From Clostridia bacterium (GTDB lineage Bacteria; Bacillota; Clostridia; Christensenellales; Borkfalkiaceae): a stretch of 64,000 nucleotides of DNA. Of the stretch, positions 24,148-34,310 are shown piece after piece. Position 1 is the stretch's first letter, and every line of letters begins with the position of its first letter. Under the pieces are notes generated by a model, which saw only the letters and a list, made by a program, of their open reading frames with translations, searched no databases and was not told where the DNA came from. The DNA lies in contig JAFVQM010000010.1 in assembly GCA_017504795.1 (NCBI GenBank), positions 1 through 64,000 of the forward strand, read 5' to 3'. A program made the translations under genes and the position numbers.

Positions 24148-24402
24148 ATGGAAAGAAATTTGAGAAAAGAAAGAGTTGGTTTAGTAGTTTCTGACAAGAT
24201 GGACAAAACCGTCGTAGTAGAAGTTACTGACAAGAGAAAACATCCTCTTTACAAGAAAACCATTACGAAAACCATTAAGTTTAAGGCGCACGACGAAAAC
24301 AACGAGTGCGGTATCGGCGATAAAGTAAGAATCGTTGAAACCAGAAAACTTTCCAAAACCAAAAATTGGAGAGTTTCCGAAATCGTTGAAAAGGCGAAGT
24401 AA
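24148..24402 (+). CDS. rpsQ: 30S ribosomal protein S17
   Basis: 84 residues with the OB-fold signature [38 protein letters not shown] and [26 protein letters not shown] is upstream. Confidence 0.97.
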   Translation: MERNLRKERVGLVVSDKMDKTVVVEVTDKRKHPLYKKTITKTIKFKAHDENNECGIGDKVRIVETRKLSKTKNWRVSEIVEKAK

Positions 24403-24420
24403 TACGAGGAGGAAGCGAAA

Positions 24421-24789
24421 ATGATACAACCACAAACCAGATTAAAAGTTGCGGATAACTCAGGCGCAAAAGAAATTATGTGCATTAGAGTTTTAGGCGG
24501 TTCTTTCAGAAGAAGTGGTAACATCGGCGACATTATCGTTGCAAGTGTTAAGACCGCTACTCCCGGTGGCGCAGTTAAAAAAGGCGACGTAGTAAAGGCG
24601 GTTATCGTTAGAAGTGCAAAAGGTTTAAGAAGAGCCGACGGTACTCACATTAAATTCGACGATAACGCAGCAGTTATTATCGACAACCAAAAACAGCCCA
24701 GAGGAACCCGTATTTTCGGACCCGTTGCGAGAGAACTTCGTGAAAGAGAATTTATTAAAATAATTTCTCTTGCACCGGAAGTACTGTAA
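24421..24789 (+). CDS. rplN: 50S ribosomal protein L14
   Basis: 122 residues, standard. [40 protein letters not shown] and the C-terminal [12 protein letters not shown] are typical. Part of the subunit interface. Confidence 0.97.
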   Translation: MIQPQTRLKVADNSGAKEIMCIRVLGGSFRRSGNIGDIIVASVKTATPGGAVKKGDVVKAVIVRSAKGLRRADGTHIKFDDNAAVIIDNQKQPRGTRIFGPVARELREREFIKIISLAPEVL

Positions 24790-24799
24790 GGAGATTGAT

Positions 24800-25276
24800 A
24801 TGAAAGTTAAGAAAAACGATAACGTAGTAGTTCTTACGGGAAAAGATAAGAAAAAGACCGGTAAAGTTATTGCCGTTATGCCCAAAGCAAACAAAGTTTT
24901 AGTTGAAGGCGTAAACGTTCAATCTAAGAGCAAAAAGGCTCGTTCGGCAAACGAAACTAGCCAAATTATCAAGAAAGAAGGCGCTATTGACGCATCTAAC
25001 GTAATGGTAATTTGCCCCGTTTGCAACAAGGCAACGAGAGTTGCTCACGCCGAAGTTGACGGTAAGAAGGCAAGAATTTGCAAAAAGTGCGGTGCTAGTT
25101 TAGACGCTAAGTTTGAAAAGGCAAGCAAGAAAGCGGTTAAAGAAGAAGCTGCTCCCAAAAAGGCAACTACTAGAAAAAAGAAAACCGAAACCGAAGAAGT
25201 TAAAACCGAAACGGTAAAGAAGACTTCTACGAGAAAAAAGGCCGTTAAAGAATCGGCAGAAGCGGAAAACGCTTAA
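24800..25276 (+). CDS. rplX: 50S ribosomal protein L24 with long lysine/alanine-rich C-terminal tail
   Basis: 158 residues from ATG 24800 (GGAGATTGAT upstream); an in-frame start at 24770 lies inside rplN. Residues 1-~105 are normal L24: KKNDNVVVLTGKDKKKTGKV (KOW) and the VCPVCNKATRVAHAE...CKKCGASLD region with CxxC pairs. The remaining ~50 residues are a low-complexity K/A/T/E tail (KKATTRKKKTETEEVKTE, TRKKAVKESAEAENA) not found in typical ~103-residue L24. The tail has no frameshift signs and uses the same codons. Confidence 0.93.
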   Translation: MKVKKNDNVVVLTGKDKKKTGKVIAVMPKANKVLVEGVNVQSKSKKARSANETSQIIKKEGAIDASNVMVICPVCNKATRVAHAEVDGKKARICKKCGASLDAKFEKASKKAVKEEAAPKKATTRKKKTETEEVKTETVKKTSTRKKAVKESAEAENA

Positions 25277-25296
25277 TAATATAAGGAGAACTTATT

Positions 25297-25881
25297 ATGG
25301 CAGAAAAGACTCAGGTTGCTAAGGTAGCTGCAACCGATTCGGCTTGCAGAGTAAGAGATGCGTACAAAAGTGAAGTCGTACCTTACCTTATGAAGCATTT
25401 CAACTATAAAAACGTTAATCAAGTTCCTAAACTCGTAAAAATCACCATCAACGGTGGTCTTGGCGATATTAAGGACAACGCTAAAAGTGTTCAAAACGTT
25501 GAAAAAGAACTCGCTCTTATCAGCGGTCAAAAACCCGTACTTACCAAAGCAAAAAAATCAGTTGCTAACTTCAAGGTAAGAGAAGGTATGACCGTAGGTA
25601 TCAAAGTTACTTTAAGAGGCGACAAAATGTACCAGTTCTTTGACAAGTTCGTTTCAATTGCTCTTCCCCGCGTTAGAGACTTCAAGGGTGTACCTGAAAA
25701 GTCATTCGACGGCAGAGGAAACTACGCGATGGGTATTAAAGAACAACTTATCTTCCCTGAAATTCAATACGACCAAGTAGAGAAGATCAGAGGTTTCGAT
25801 ATTTGTTTCGTAACCACCGCTAAAACCGACGAAGAAGCATATCAATTGCTCAAAGCAATGGGTATGCCGTTCAGAGCCTAA
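25297..25881 (+). CDS. rplE: 50S ribosomal protein L5
   Basis: 194 residues, about 15 longer than usual because of an N-terminal extension ([20 protein letters not shown]) before [15 protein letters not shown]. The ribosome-binding site AAGGAG is placed for this start and no other ATG serves. The rest ([45 protein letters not shown]) is typical. L5 contacts 5S rRNA. Confidence 0.96.
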   Translation: MAEKTQVAKVAATDSACRVRDAYKSEVVPYLMKHFNYKNVNQVPKLVKITINGGLGDIKDNAKSVQNVEKELALISGQKPVLTKAKKSVANFKVREGMTVGIKVTLRGDKMYQFFDKFVSIALPRVRDFKGVPEKSFDGRGNYAMGIKEQLIFPEIQYDQVEKIRGFDICFVTTAKTDEEAYQLLKAMGMPFRA

Positions 25882-25900
25882 TTGAAGGAGATTTACGGTA

Positions 25901-26086
25901 ATGGCAAAGAAAGCAATGATTAACAAACAACAAAAAGCCCCCAAATTCTCAACGAGGGCATATACGAGATGCAGTATTTGCGGTCGTCCGCACTCTGTAC
26001 TTCGTAAATACGGAATTTGCCGTATATGTTTTAGAAATTTAGCATATAAAGGTCAAATTCCTGGCGTTAAAAAGTCAAGCTGGTAA
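25901..26086 (+). CDS. rpsN: 30S ribosomal protein S14, zinc-binding type Z
   Basis: 61 residues with the zinc finger [20 protein letters not shown] and the C-terminal [12 protein letters not shown]. The short C+ form is characteristic of Bacillota and differs from the ~100-residue C- form. Confidence 0.97.
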   Translation: MAKKAMINKQQKAPKFSTRAYTRCSICGRPHSVLRKYGICRICFRNLAYKGQIPGVKKSSW

Positions 26087-26101
26087 AAGGAGGAACAGAA
26101 A

Positions 26102-26494
26102 ATGACAGATCCAATAGCAGATATGCTCACTAGAATCAGAAACGCGCTCATCGTTAAACATGACGTGGTTGAAGTTCCTGCATCAAACATGAAAAAAGAA
26201 ATAGCAAGACTTTTATTGCAGGAAGGTTACATCACTTCTTACGAAATCGTTGAACAAGAAGTGCAAGACAAAATCGTTATAACGCTTAAATACGGTCCTA
26301 ACGGCGAAAAGGTTATCAACGGACTTAAAAGAGTTTCTAAGCCCGGTTTGAGAATTTACGCTGGTCACGACGAACTTCCCAAAGTTCTCGGCGGTTTAGG
26401 TGTAGCAATTATTTCTACCCCGAAGGGCGTTATGACTGATAAAGAGGCAAGAAAAGCCAACCACGGTGGCGAAGTTCTTGCTTACATCTGGTAA
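26102..26494 (+). CDS. rpsH: 30S ribosomal protein S8
   Basis: 130 residues: [19 protein letters not shown] at the start, and the C-terminal signature [19 protein letters not shown]. Binds the central domain of 16S rRNA; autogenous regulator of spc operons in Enterobacteria. GGAGG upstream. Confidence 0.97.
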   Translation: MTDPIADMLTRIRNALIVKHDVVEVPASNMKKEIARLLLQEGYITSYEIVEQEVQDKIVITLKYGPNGEKVINGLKRVSKPGLRIYAGHDELPKVLGGLGVAIISTPKGVMTDKEARKANHGGEVLAYIW

Positions 26495-26509
26495 GGGGAG
26501 GGCTAGCAT

Positions 26510-27052
26510 ATGTCAAGAATTGGTAGAGCACCCGTTAAAATTCCCGCAGGTGTAGAAGTTAAAGTTGACGCTAATCTTATCACGGTAAAAGGTCCGTTAG
26601 GAACTCTTACCCAAGATTACGACGGAAGCGTTATTGAAATCAAAGTTGAAAACGGCGAAGCAGTAGTTTCTCGTAAAAACGAAGAAAACGCTACTAAGTC
26701 TAAACACGGCTTATATAGGGCTTTACTTTTCAACATGGTAACGGGCGTTACGAGTGGTTACACTAAAACCCTTATCGTAAACGGCGTAGGTTGGAAGGTT
26801 ACCCAAAACGGTAAAGACATCGTTTTATCGGTAGGTCTTAGCCACACTGTTGATTTCAAAGCAGTAGAAGGCATTACGCTTGCTTGTCCTTCTCCTACTG
26901 AAATCCAAGTTAAGGGTATCAGTAAAGAACTCGTAGGCGCAGAAGCAGCAAAAATCAGAGCCATCAGAAAGCCTGAACCTTATCACGGTTACGGTATTCG
27001 TTTAAGCGACGAAGTAATCGAACGTAAGGAAGGTAAGACGGCGGGTAAATAA
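26510..27052 (+). CDS. rplF: 50S ribosomal protein L6
   Basis: 180 residues, duplicated-domain structure. MSRIGRAPVKIPAGVEV at the start; the C-terminal signature RKPEPYHGYGIRLSDEVIE is present. Binds near the sarcin-ricin loop. Confidence 0.97.
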   Translation: MSRIGRAPVKIPAGVEVKVDANLITVKGPLGTLTQDYDGSVIEIKVENGEAVVSRKNEENATKSKHGLYRALLFNMVTGVTSGYTKTLIVNGVGWKVTQNGKDIVLSVGLSHTVDFKAVEGITLACPSPTEIQVKGISKELVGAEAAKIRAIRKPEPYHGYGIRLSDEVIERKEGKTAGK

Positions 27053-27065
27053 GGAGTAACGCGAT

Positions 27066-27434
27066 ATGATATCTAAAATTGATAAAAATGCCGATAGAAT
27101 TAACAGGCATAAAAGAGTAAGAAAAAAGGTATCCGGCACTGCTGAATGCCCCAGACTCTGCGTTTACAGAAGTCTTAACCACATTTACGCGCAAATTATT
27201 GACGACGTAGCAGGCAACACCTTAGTAGCATGCTCGACCGTTGAAAAGAGCGTTATCGAAATGGTAAAAGATTTATCTAAGAAAGATGCGGCGAAAGTCG
27301 TTGGACAAGAAGTTGCAAAACGCGCGCTTGATAAAGGTATTGAAACCGTAGTATTCGACAGAGGCGGTTACCTTTACACCGGCCGTGTTCAAAGCGTAGC
27401 AGACGGCGCTAGAGAAGCCGGTCTTAAATTCTAA
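27066..27434 (+). CDS. rplR: 50S ribosomal protein L18
   Basis: 122 residues with [24 protein letters not shown] region (here [20 protein letters not shown]), [20 protein letters not shown] and the C-terminal AREAGLKF. Binds 5S rRNA. Confidence 0.97.
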   Translation: MISKIDKNADRINRHKRVRKKVSGTAECPRLCVYRSLNHIYAQIIDDVAGNTLVACSTVEKSVIEMVKDLSKKDAAKVVGQEVAKRALDKGIETVVFDRGGYLYTGRVQSVADGAREAGLKF

Positions 27435-27451
27435 TAGGAGGAAACTTGAAT

Positions 27452-27970
27452 ATGGCAAGAGAAAATAAATCTCCAAGAAGACAAGAAGAAAAAGACGGCC
27501 TTTGCAAAAAACTCATATGCGTTAACCGCGTTACGAAAGTAGTAAAGGGCGGTCGTAAAATGAGATTTGCAGCGCTTGTTGTAGTAGGCGATGAAAACGG
27601 TAGAGTTGGTTGCGGTATGGGTAAAGCAAACGAAGTTCCCGAAGCAATTGATAAAGCATCGGCTCAGGCTAAAAAGTCTATGAGAAAGGTTGCGCTCGTA
27701 GGTAGCACTATATCTCACGAAACGGTTGGTAAATTTGGTAGAGGTTCTATCGTAATGCTCCCCGCTGAAGAAGGTACCGGTGTTATCGCTGGCGGTCCCG
27801 TTCGTGCCGTAATGGAAGCAGCGGGCGTTAAGAACATTAGAACCAAATCTCACGGAACTACCAACCCCATCAACATGGTTAAAGCAGCGCTTGAAGGACT
27901 TTACAGTCTTAAATCAGTTGAAGAAGTTGCTGCTCTTCGCGGTAAAACCGTTGAAGAAATTATGGGTTAA
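27452..27970 (+). CDS. rpsE: 30S ribosomal protein S5
   Basis: 172 residues from ATG 27452, ten nt after AGGAGG; an in-frame TTG at 27446 is too close. Signature [38 protein letters not shown], and [19 protein letters not shown] are intact. Involved in mRNA unwinding and decoding accuracy. Confidence 0.96.
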   Translation: MARENKSPRRQEEKDGLCKKLICVNRVTKVVKGGRKMRFAALVVVGDENGRVGCGMGKANEVPEAIDKASAQAKKSMRKVALVGSTISHETVGKFGRGSIVMLPAEEGTGVIAGGPVRAVMEAAGVKNIRTKSHGTTNPINMVKAALEGLYSLKSVEEVAALRGKTVEEIMG

Positions 27971-27984
27971 GGAGGTACTAAGTT

Positions 27985-28173
27985 ATGGCAAAAGCAAATA
28001 AAGTTCAAGTAACTCTTGTAAAAAGCACTATTTCTTGTACCGCAGCCCAAAAAGGAACTGTTCAGGCATTAGGACTTAAAAAAATCGGTCAGTCCAAAAC
28101 GTTTGCCGACAGTGCGACTTTACAAGGTCAATTAAGAGTTGTATCTCACCTTGTAAAAGTTGAAAACGTTTAA
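27985..28173 (+). CDS. rpmD: 50S ribosomal protein L30
   Basis: 62 residues: [40 protein letters not shown] and [15 protein letters not shown] match the bacterial short L30. GGAGG upstream, 14 nt after rpsE. Confidence 0.95.
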   Translation: MAKANKVQVTLVKSTISCTAAQKGTVQALGLKKIGQSKTFADSATLQGQLRVVSHLVKVENV

Positions 28174-28184
28174 GAGGTGGCACA

Positions 28185-28631
28185 ATGAGAATTGATACGT
28201 TACAACCTGCTGAAGGTAGCAGAACTTCGGCAAAAAGACTTGGCCGTGGTATTGGTTCCGGTAAAGGAAAGACCAGCGGTAAAGGTCACAAAGGTCAATG
28301 GGCAAGAAGTGGCGGTGGTGTTAGACCCGGTTTTGAAGGCGGTCAAATGCCCCTTACTCGTAGACTTCCCAAACGCGGTTTCAACAACCGTTTCAGAAAA
28401 GTTTATGCAATCGTAAACGTAAACGTACTTAACAACTTCGAAGCAAATGCAGTAGTAGATTTCGATACTTTATACTGTGCAGGTCTTATCAAAGAAGTTA
28501 AGAACGCGTGCGGTCTTAAAGTTTTAGGCAACGGTGAATTAAACGTTGCGTTAACCGTAAAGGCAAGCAAGTTCTCTGAACAAGCGAAAAACGCAATTGA
28601 AAAAGCGGGCGGTACCGCTGAATTAGTTTAA
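28185..28631 (+). CDS. rplO: 50S ribosomal protein L15
   Basis: 148 residues. The glycine/lysine-rich N-terminus ([40 protein letters not shown]) and the C-terminal [19 protein letters not shown] domain are typical. Directly upstream of secY as in most bacteria. Confidence 0.97.
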   Translation: MRIDTLQPAEGSRTSAKRLGRGIGSGKGKTSGKGHKGQWARSGGGVRPGFEGGQMPLTRRLPKRGFNNRFRKVYAIVNVNVLNNFEANAVVDFDTLYCAGLIKEVKNACGLKVLGNGELNVALTVKASKFSEQAKNAIEKAGGTAELV

Positions 28632-28667
28632 TTACTTACCTTTTACTTAAAAGACTGGAGGTAGAAA

Positions 28668-29990
28668 ATGTTTGAAACATTAAAACAAGCGTTTAAGGTA
28701 AAAGAAATCCGTATTAAAATTTGGATTACGCTTGCACTTTTATTAGTTTATAGGCTTGGTTGCTATATTCCCGTTCCGGGCGTTGGTACTTCGCTTATAG
28801 CAAGCGATACGGTAAACAGTCTTTCTTACCTTAACATTATGAATATGATGACGGGCGGTTCGTTACAAACGGGTACGTTATTCGCAATGGGTATCGGTCC
28901 TTACATTAACTCGTCCATTATCATACAACTTCTCGCAGTTGCAATTCCTTCACTTGAAAGGCTTTCAAAGCAGGGCGAAGAAGGTCGTAAAAAAATCTCG
29001 CAATACACGAGATATTTAACGATTATTCTTGCGGTTATCCAAGCAACCGGTATCTTACTTAACTATTCTGATACGTTAGTTGCGGCAGACAATCAAACTC
29101 CGCTTGCGAATATGCTTTTCGGTCAAGAATGGCTTGCGTACGTCGTTGTAATTTTATTCTTCACCGCTGGTACGACGATTACTATGTGGATAGGTGAAAG
29201 AATTACCGATTACGGCGTTTCAAACGGTATATCGCTCCTTATATTTGCAGGTATTATTTCAAGCGCGGGTCAAGCGCTTATACCTATGATAGGCAACATT
29301 TGGGCAACTGACGGTAGCAACCTTAATAACTTCTGGAAACTTATCTTCATGCTCGTTGCAATTATCGTAGTATTCGTTTGCATCGTAACCGTTGAACTTG
29401 CAGAGAGAAAAATTCCCGTTCAATACGCTAAGCAAATTAGAGGACAAAAGATGTACGGTGGTCAATCAACCGTTATTCCTATCAAGGTTAACAGTAACGG
29501 CGTACTTCCGCTTATCTTTGCCTTCTCAATTCTTAGTTTCCCCGAACTCATTATGACGCTATTTGGCTGGTCTAACAGTGATTTCGGTATTTGGTGGGCA
29601 CAATGGATGGGTACTAGTTCATGGCTTTACATGGTAATTCTTAGTTTACTCATCATCTTCTTTGCATATTTTTATACGTCGATACAGTTCAACCCCGAAG
29701 ATATATCCAAAAGCATCCAACAAAACGGTGGCTTTATCATGGGTATAAGACCGGGCAAGCCGACCGCTCAATATCTTAAAAAGATTAGCGGAAGAATTAC
29801 GTTGTTCGGCGCGATATTCTTAGCGTTTATCGCACTCGTACCTTCAATCGTATTTAAGGCGATTGATCCTACTAGTTACAGCGTGTTCACGGCAACTGGT
29901 ATGCTTATCGTAGTTTCGGTTGCAATCGAGTTTAACACTGCGCTTCAATCGCAAATTATGATGAAAAACTATAAAGGTTTCTTGAAATAA
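28668..29990 (+). CDS. secY: Preprotein translocase subunit SecY
   Basis: 440 residues, ten transmembrane helices. [19 protein letters not shown] start, SecY signatures IPVPGVGT and [16 protein letters not shown], and the conserved cytoplasmic loop [20 protein letters not shown] with C-terminal MKNYKGFLK. It forms the protein-conducting channel with SecE (9451). One base separates it from adk. Confidence 0.97.
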   Translation: MFETLKQAFKVKEIRIKIWITLALLLVYRLGCYIPVPGVGTSLIASDTVNSLSYLNIMNMMTGGSLQTGTLFAMGIGPYINSSIIIQLLAVAIPSLERLSKQGEEGRKKISQYTRYLTIILAVIQATGILLNYSDTLVAADNQTPLANMLFGQEWLAYVVVILFFTAGTTITMWIGERITDYGVSNGISLLIFAGIISSAGQALIPMIGNIWATDGSNLNNFWKLIFMLVAIIVVFVCIVTVELAERKIPVQYAKQIRGQKMYGGQSTVIPIKVNSNGVLPLIFAFSILSFPELIMTLFGWSNSDFGIWWAQWMGTSSWLYMVILSLLIIFFAYFYTSIQFNPEDISKSIQQNGGFIMGIRPGKPTAQYLKKISGRITLFGAIFLAFIALVPSIVFKAIDPTSYSVFTATGMLIVVSVAIEFNTALQSQIMMKNYKGFLK

Positions 29991-29991
29991 T

Positions 29992-30609
29992 ATGAAGATT
30001 ATATTACTTGGAGCACCCGGTGCGGGAAAAGGCACTCAGGCGAAAAGGCTTGCAGAAAAGTACGATATCCCGCACGTATCGACGGGCGATATATTTAGAG
30101 CGAATATCAAAAACCAAACTCCTATCGGCATAGTTGCTAAATCTTACATTGATAAAGGTCAACTTGTGCCCGACGAAGTTACCGTTGAAATCGTAAAACA
30201 AAGGCTTAACGAGCCCGATTGCCAAAAAGGCTATTTGTTAGACGGTTTTCCAAGAAACGTTTATCAAGCCGAAGAACTTGATAAAATTTCTAACGTTGAA
30301 AAGGTTATTGATATCGAAGTAGACTTTACAAAACTTTTGAAAAGAATAACGGGTAGGCGCGTGTGCGCATGCGGTGAATCTTACCACGTTGACTTTTTAG
30401 AAGGCAAAACCGAGTGTGCGCGTTGTGGCGGTAAACTCTATCAAAGGGCGGACGACAACGAAGCAACGGTTAACGAAAGACTTTCCGTTTATCAAAAACA
30501 GACTGCACCGCTTATCGACTATTACAAAAAAGCGGGTAAACTCGTGGTAATAGACGGGGATAAAGCGATTGACGAAGTTTTTGAAGAAATTGTCAACAAA
30601 TTGAAATGA
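29992..30609 (+). CDS. adk: Adenylate kinase with zinc-type LID
   Basis: 205 residues. P-loop [21 protein letters not shown]-binding [12 protein letters not shown], catalytic DGFPRN, and a cysteine LID ([20 protein letters not shown]...[14 protein letters not shown]). The first LID pair is CAC rather than the usual CxxC, a one-residue deletion. Converts ATP + AMP to 2 ADP in the cytosol. No clear ribosome-binding site; the gene is coupled to secY and overlaps map by 4 nt. Confidence 0.95.
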   Translation: MKIILLGAPGAGKGTQAKRLAEKYDIPHVSTGDIFRANIKNQTPIGIVAKSYIDKGQLVPDEVTVEIVKQRLNEPDCQKGYLLDGFPRNVYQAEELDKISNVEKVIDIEVDFTKLLKRITGRRVCACGESYHVDFLEGKTECARCGGKLYQRADDNEATVNERLSVYQKQTAPLIDYYKKAGKLVVIDGDKAIDEVFEEIVNKLK

Positions 30610-31343
30610 TAATTATTAAAACGGACAAAGAATTAGAACTTATGAGAGAGCCCTGCAAAGTGGTTAGAGACGTATTGCTACTTGCCGGTCAAACGGTTAA
30701 GGCGGGTATGACCACTGGGGAACTCGATAAAGTTTTACACGATTATATAATTTCTTGCGGAGCAAAACCTTCATTTTTAAGGTTATACGGCTTTCCTAAA
30801 AGCACTTGCATCTCAATAAACGAAGAAGTAGTGCACGGAATTCCCGGTAACCGCGTAATAAAAGAAGGCGATATCGTTTCGGTGGACGTTGGGGCGTGCC
30901 TTAACGGATTTCACGGGGACGGTGCACGAAGTTTCATAATCGGCAAGACAACGCCTGAAAAAGAAAAACTCGTAAGGGTAACCGAAGAGTGTTTCTTCAA
31001 GGGTATTGAAGGCGTAATGATAGGTAGTGCTCTTGGCGATATAGGCGCTCAAATCCAAGCCCACGCCGAACAGAACGGATTTTCCGTTGTTCGCGCAATG
31101 GTAGGGCACGGGATAGGGCGTAACGTTCACGAAGACCCGGAAGTTCCAAATTATGGAAGAAAGGGTGTGGGCGTAAGGCTAAGAAAGAATATGACGCTTG
31201 CGATCGAACCTATGATAAATATGGGAACGTTCGAAGTGGATATCGACGGGTGGGACTGCATCACGCGGGACAAAAAGCCGTCGGCGCACTATGAAAACAC
31301 GGTTGTAATAACCGACAACGGCGTTGAGATATTAACGCTATAA
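30606..31343 (+). CDS. map: Type I methionyl aminopeptidase
   Basis: 245 residues. The five metal ligands are recognisable: D in [19 protein letters not shown] (two Asp), H in [15 protein letters not shown] in [10 protein letters not shown] and E in YENTVVI. The substrate histidine lies in EEVVHGIPG. Removes the initiator methionine. ATGA overlap with adk. Confidence 0.96.
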   Translation: MIIIKTDKELELMREPCKVVRDVLLLAGQTVKAGMTTGELDKVLHDYIISCGAKPSFLRLYGFPKSTCISINEEVVHGIPGNRVIKEGDIVSVDVGACLNGFHGDGARSFIIGKTTPEKEKLVRVTEECFFKGIEGVMIGSALGDIGAQIQAHAEQNGFSVVRAMVGHGIGRNVHEDPEVPNYGRKGVGVRLRKNMTLAIEPMINMGTFEVDIDGWDCITRDKKPSAHYENTVVITDNGVEILTL

Positions 31344-31354
31344 AAAAATTCTTC

Positions 31355-31416
31355 TATATGCCAAATGCTGGTGGTACAGCGTAAACTTTAAGCCTTAAGG
31401 AAGAAGCGGGCATATA
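31355..31416 (+). promoter_or_regulatory. Structured leader between map and infA
   Basis: TATATGCC (31355-31362) pairs with GGCATATA (31409-31416), enclosing a hairpin GCTG/CAGC (31367-31370 / 31377-31380) and a CCTTAAGG palindrome (31393-31400). This three-way-junction-like element sits where no coding sequence is present, 25 nt before the infA ribosome-binding site. Confidence 0.5.
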
Positions 31417-31453
31417 AGACGATACATCGATTATAAAAATGGAGGTATAAAGA

Positions 31454-31675
31454 GTGTCTAAAAACGACGTTATTGAAGCGGAAGGCGTTATCGTCGAGGC
31501 TTTACCAAATGCAACGTTCAAAGTTAAACTCTCAAACGGATTTATCATAACCGCGTATATATCGGGAAAGTTGAGAATGAACTACATTAAAATTATCCCG
31601 GGAGACGGCGTTAAGATAGAGATGAGTCCCTACGATTTAACGAAAGGCAGAATCGTATGGCGCAGTAAAAACTGA
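31454..31675 (+). CDS. infA: Translation initiation factor IF-1
   Basis: 73 residues with GTG start preceded by GGAGG. One S1/OB domain: [40 protein letters not shown] and [13 protein letters not shown]. It occupies the A site during initiation. Confidence 0.96.
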   Translation: MSKNDVIEAEGVIVEALPNATFKVKLSNGFIITAYISGKLRMNYIKIIPGDGVKIEMSPYDLTKGRIVWRSKN

Positions 31676-31711
31676 TTTTTATAATCAAAAAATAATCGGA
31701 GGAAATAAAAA

Positions 31712-31828
31712 ATGAAAGTAAGACCATCAGTAAAACCTATGTGCGACAAATGCAGAGTCATCAGAAGAGAAGGCAAGGTTATGGTTATTTGTTCAAAGAA
31801 TAAAAACCATAAACAAAAACAAGGTTAA
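31712..31828 (+). CDS. rpmJ: 50S ribosomal protein L36
   Basis: 38 residues: starts [14 protein letters not shown] and ends [10 protein letters not shown]. The zinc ligands C11, C14, C27 and H33 are present (C+ form). Shine-Dalgarno CGGAGG. Confidence 0.96.
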   Translation: MKVRPSVKPMCDKCRVIRREGKVMVICSKNKNHKQKQG

Positions 31829-31891
31829 TTACTTCTTACAACTAACACCAAAAAATAAAAAAACATTTAACAAATTCGGAGGGTTAAAAAA

Positions 31892-32269
31892 ATGGCTCGT
31901 ATTGCCGGTGTAGATTTACCAAGAGAAAAACGCGTTGAAATCGGTATCACCTATATTTACGGTATCGGTAGACCGACTGCAACCAAAATTTTGAAAGAAA
32001 CAGGAATCAATCCTGACACGAGAGTTAAGGATTTAACTGAGGAAGATATTTCTAAACTTAGAGAATATATCGACCACAACTACAAAGTTGAAGGCGAACT
32101 TCGTACCGAAGTTAACCTCAACGTAAAAAGACTTATGGAAATCGGTTGTTTCCGCGGTGTAAGACACAGAAAAGGTCTTCCCGTTAGAGGTCAAAGTTCA
32201 AAGAGAAACGCACGTACCAGAAAAGGTCCGCGTCGTACAGTCGCTAAGAAAAAGACTGCATCTAAGTAA
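31892..32269 (+). CDS. rpsM: 30S ribosomal protein S13
   Basis: 125 residues. [32 protein letters not shown], and the C-terminal [24 protein letters not shown] tail are typical (here [20 protein letters not shown]). Head protein contacting the P-site tRNA. CGGAGGG upstream. Confidence 0.97.
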   Translation: MARIAGVDLPREKRVEIGITYIYGIGRPTATKILKETGINPDTRVKDLTEEDISKLREYIDHNYKVEGELRTEVNLNVKRLMEIGCFRGVRHRKGLPVRGQSSKRNARTRKGPRRTVAKKKTASK

Positions 32270-32286
32270 GAAGGAGGGAATAAATA

Positions 32287-32673
32287 ATGGCTAAAACCAC
32301 TACTAAAAAGCGTAGAGAACTTAAAAAAGTTGATAAAGGTCAAGTTCATATTCAGTCCTCTTTCAACAACACTATCGTAACCGTAACCGATATGGCTGGT
32401 AACGCTATTGCACAAGCAAGCGCAGGCGCACTTGGTTACAGAGGTTCGAGAAAAAGCACTCCTTTTGCTGCTCAGCAAGCCGCTGAGGTAGCAGTAAAGG
32501 CTGCTATGGAGCACGGTTTAAGATCTGCTGAGGTTTACGTTAAAGGCCCCGGTCAAGGTAGAGAATCGGCTATCAGAGCGTTAGGCGTATGCGGTGTAGA
32601 AGTTACCCTTATTAAAGACGTATCTCCTATTCCTCACAACGGTTGCCGTCCGCCCAAACGTCGCAGAGTTTAA
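32287..32673 (+). CDS. rpsK: 30S ribosomal protein S11
   Basis: 128 residues: [35 protein letters not shown] and the C-terminal [13 protein letters not shown] are canonical. Platform protein near the E site. Confidence 0.97.
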   Translation: MAKTTTKKRRELKKVDKGQVHIQSSFNNTIVTVTDMAGNAIAQASAGALGYRGSRKSTPFAAQQAAEVAVKAAMEHGLRSAEVYVKGPGQGRESAIRALGVCGVEVTLIKDVSPIPHNGCRPPKRRRV

Positions 32674-32691
32674 TAAGGAGGGAATAAGAAA

Positions 32692-33318
32692 ATGGCTAAA
32701 TATACTAACGCAAAATGTCGTTTATGTAGAAGGGCTGGTTGCAAACTTTTCTTAAAAGGCGAAAAGTGCTATAAAACCACTTGCCCGTTTGAACAAAGAC
32801 CTGTAGCACCTGGTCAACACGGTGCGGGCAGACACAAAGTTTCAGAGTATGGCACTCAACTTGCTGAAAAACAAAAGGCAAAGAGAATTTACGGCGTACT
32901 TGAAAAACAATTCAAAGATTACTACGTTGAAGCCGATAGAATGAAAGGCGTAACGGGTGAAAATATGTTATCTCTTTTAGAAAGAAGACTTGATAACGTA
33001 GTATACCGTTTAGGTTTTGCACCTTCTCGTTCGACTGCACGTCAACTCGTAACTCACGCTCACTTCACCGTTAACGGTAAGAACGTAAACATTGCGTCTT
33101 ACCAAATCAAGGCTGGTGACGTAGTTGCAGTTAAAGAAAACAAAAAGGGCAACAAATATTTTGAAGCCTTCAAGCAAACGCAAAAATCGAACAACGTTCC
33201 TAAATGGCTTGAATTTGACGCTGAAAAACTCGAAGGAAAAGTAATCGCTTTACCAAAGAGAGAAGACATTGACTTACAGATTCAGGAACAAATGATTGTC
33301 GAATTGTATTCTAAGTAA
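32692..33318 (+). CDS. rpsD: 30S ribosomal protein S4
   Basis: 208 residues. The N-terminal cysteines ([20 protein letters not shown] and TTCPFEQ) suggest the zinc-binding C+ form. The S4 RNA-binding domain [20 protein letters not shown] is intact. Its position between rpsK and rpoA is the clostridial arrangement. Confidence 0.97.
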   Translation: MAKYTNAKCRLCRRAGCKLFLKGEKCYKTTCPFEQRPVAPGQHGAGRHKVSEYGTQLAEKQKAKRIYGVLEKQFKDYYVEADRMKGVTGENMLSLLERRLDNVVYRLGFAPSRSTARQLVTHAHFTVNGKNVNIASYQIKAGDVVAVKENKKGNKYFEAFKQTQKSNNVPKWLEFDAEKLEGKVIALPKREDIDLQIQEQMIVELYSK

Positions 33319-33349
33319 TACTAACAAAAATTTAGGAGGTAAATTTTCC

Positions 33350-34306
33350 ATGATGGAAATAGAAATGCCTAAGATTTCGGTAGAAGAAAGCGAAGACAGA
33401 AGTTATGTGAAAATCGTTGTTGAACCGCTTGAAAAAGGGTTTGGCATCACCGTAGGTAACTGTTTGAGAAGGACTTTATTGTCGGCACTTCCAGGCGCTG
33501 CAATACAAGGTATTAAATTCGCACCGAGTCTTGACGTTAAACACGAATTTTCAACAATTAAAGGCGTTAAAGAAGACGTTACTGAAATAATTCTCAACTT
33601 AAAGTCGGTTGCAATCAAAACCGCTACTACGGACGTTGAATTTAAGAAGATATTAAATCTTAGAAAAGAAGGTCCCCAAGTAGTTAAAGCGGGCGATATT
33701 GAACTCGACGCGGAAGTTGAAATTCTCAACCCCGACCAGTACATTTGTACTGTTGACGAAGGCGGTGTTTTAGACGTTGACTTAACTATCGGTAGAGGTA
33801 GGGGCTATAAAAACGCTGACAACAATAAAACCGGTGAAATCGGTTATATTGCTATCGACTCTATTTATACCCCCGTTACCAAGGTTAGTTACAACGTAGA
33901 AAACGCGAGAGTTGGTCAAAACCTTGATAGGGATAGACTTATTTTAGAAGTTTGGACCAACGGCGCTTTCACCGGTAAGGAAATTGTTTCGTTAGCGGCT
34001 AAGATCGTACAAGAACACATCAGCATCTTCGTAAACCTTTCGGACGTTATGAGTGGGTTTGGCATACTTGTTGCTCCGCCTACTGATCCGCTTCCGAAGA
34101 TACTCGAAATGAGCATTGAAGAAATGGATTTATCGGTACGTTCTTACAACTGCTTAAAGCGCGCAGGAATACACACTATTGAAGATTTAACACAAAAGAC
34201 CGAAGACGATATGCTTAAAGTTAGAAACTTAGGTAAAAAATCGCTTGACGAAGTTATTTTGAAACTTAACGGTTACGGTCTTAAATTAAAGGAACAGGAG
34301 GAATAA
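33350..34306 (+). CDS. rpoA: DNA-directed RNA polymerase subunit alpha
   Basis: 318 residues from ATG 33350, ten nt after AGGAGG; a longer frame reaching into rpsD is rejected. The N-terminal domain has KGFGITVGNCLRRTLLSALP-like segment (dimerisation) and the C-terminal domain has LDLSVRSYNCLKRAGIHTIE-like helices (here MDLSVRSYNCLKRAGIHTIE) that bind UP elements and activators. rpoB/rpoC are not in this window. Confidence 0.97.
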   Translation: MMEIEMPKISVEESEDRSYVKIVVEPLEKGFGITVGNCLRRTLLSALPGAAIQGIKFAPSLDVKHEFSTIKGVKEDVTEIILNLKSVAIKTATTDVEFKKILNLRKEGPQVVKAGDIELDAEVEILNPDQYICTVDEGGVLDVDLTIGRGRGYKNADNNKTGEIGYIAIDSIYTPVTKVSYNVENARVGQNLDRDRLILEVWTNGAFTGKEIVSLAAKIVQEHISIFVNLSDVMSGFGILVAPPTDPLPKILEMSIEEMDLSVRSYNCLKRAGIHTIEDLTQKTEDDMLKVRNLGKKSLDEVILKLNGYGLKLKEQEE

Positions 34307-34310
34307 TACA

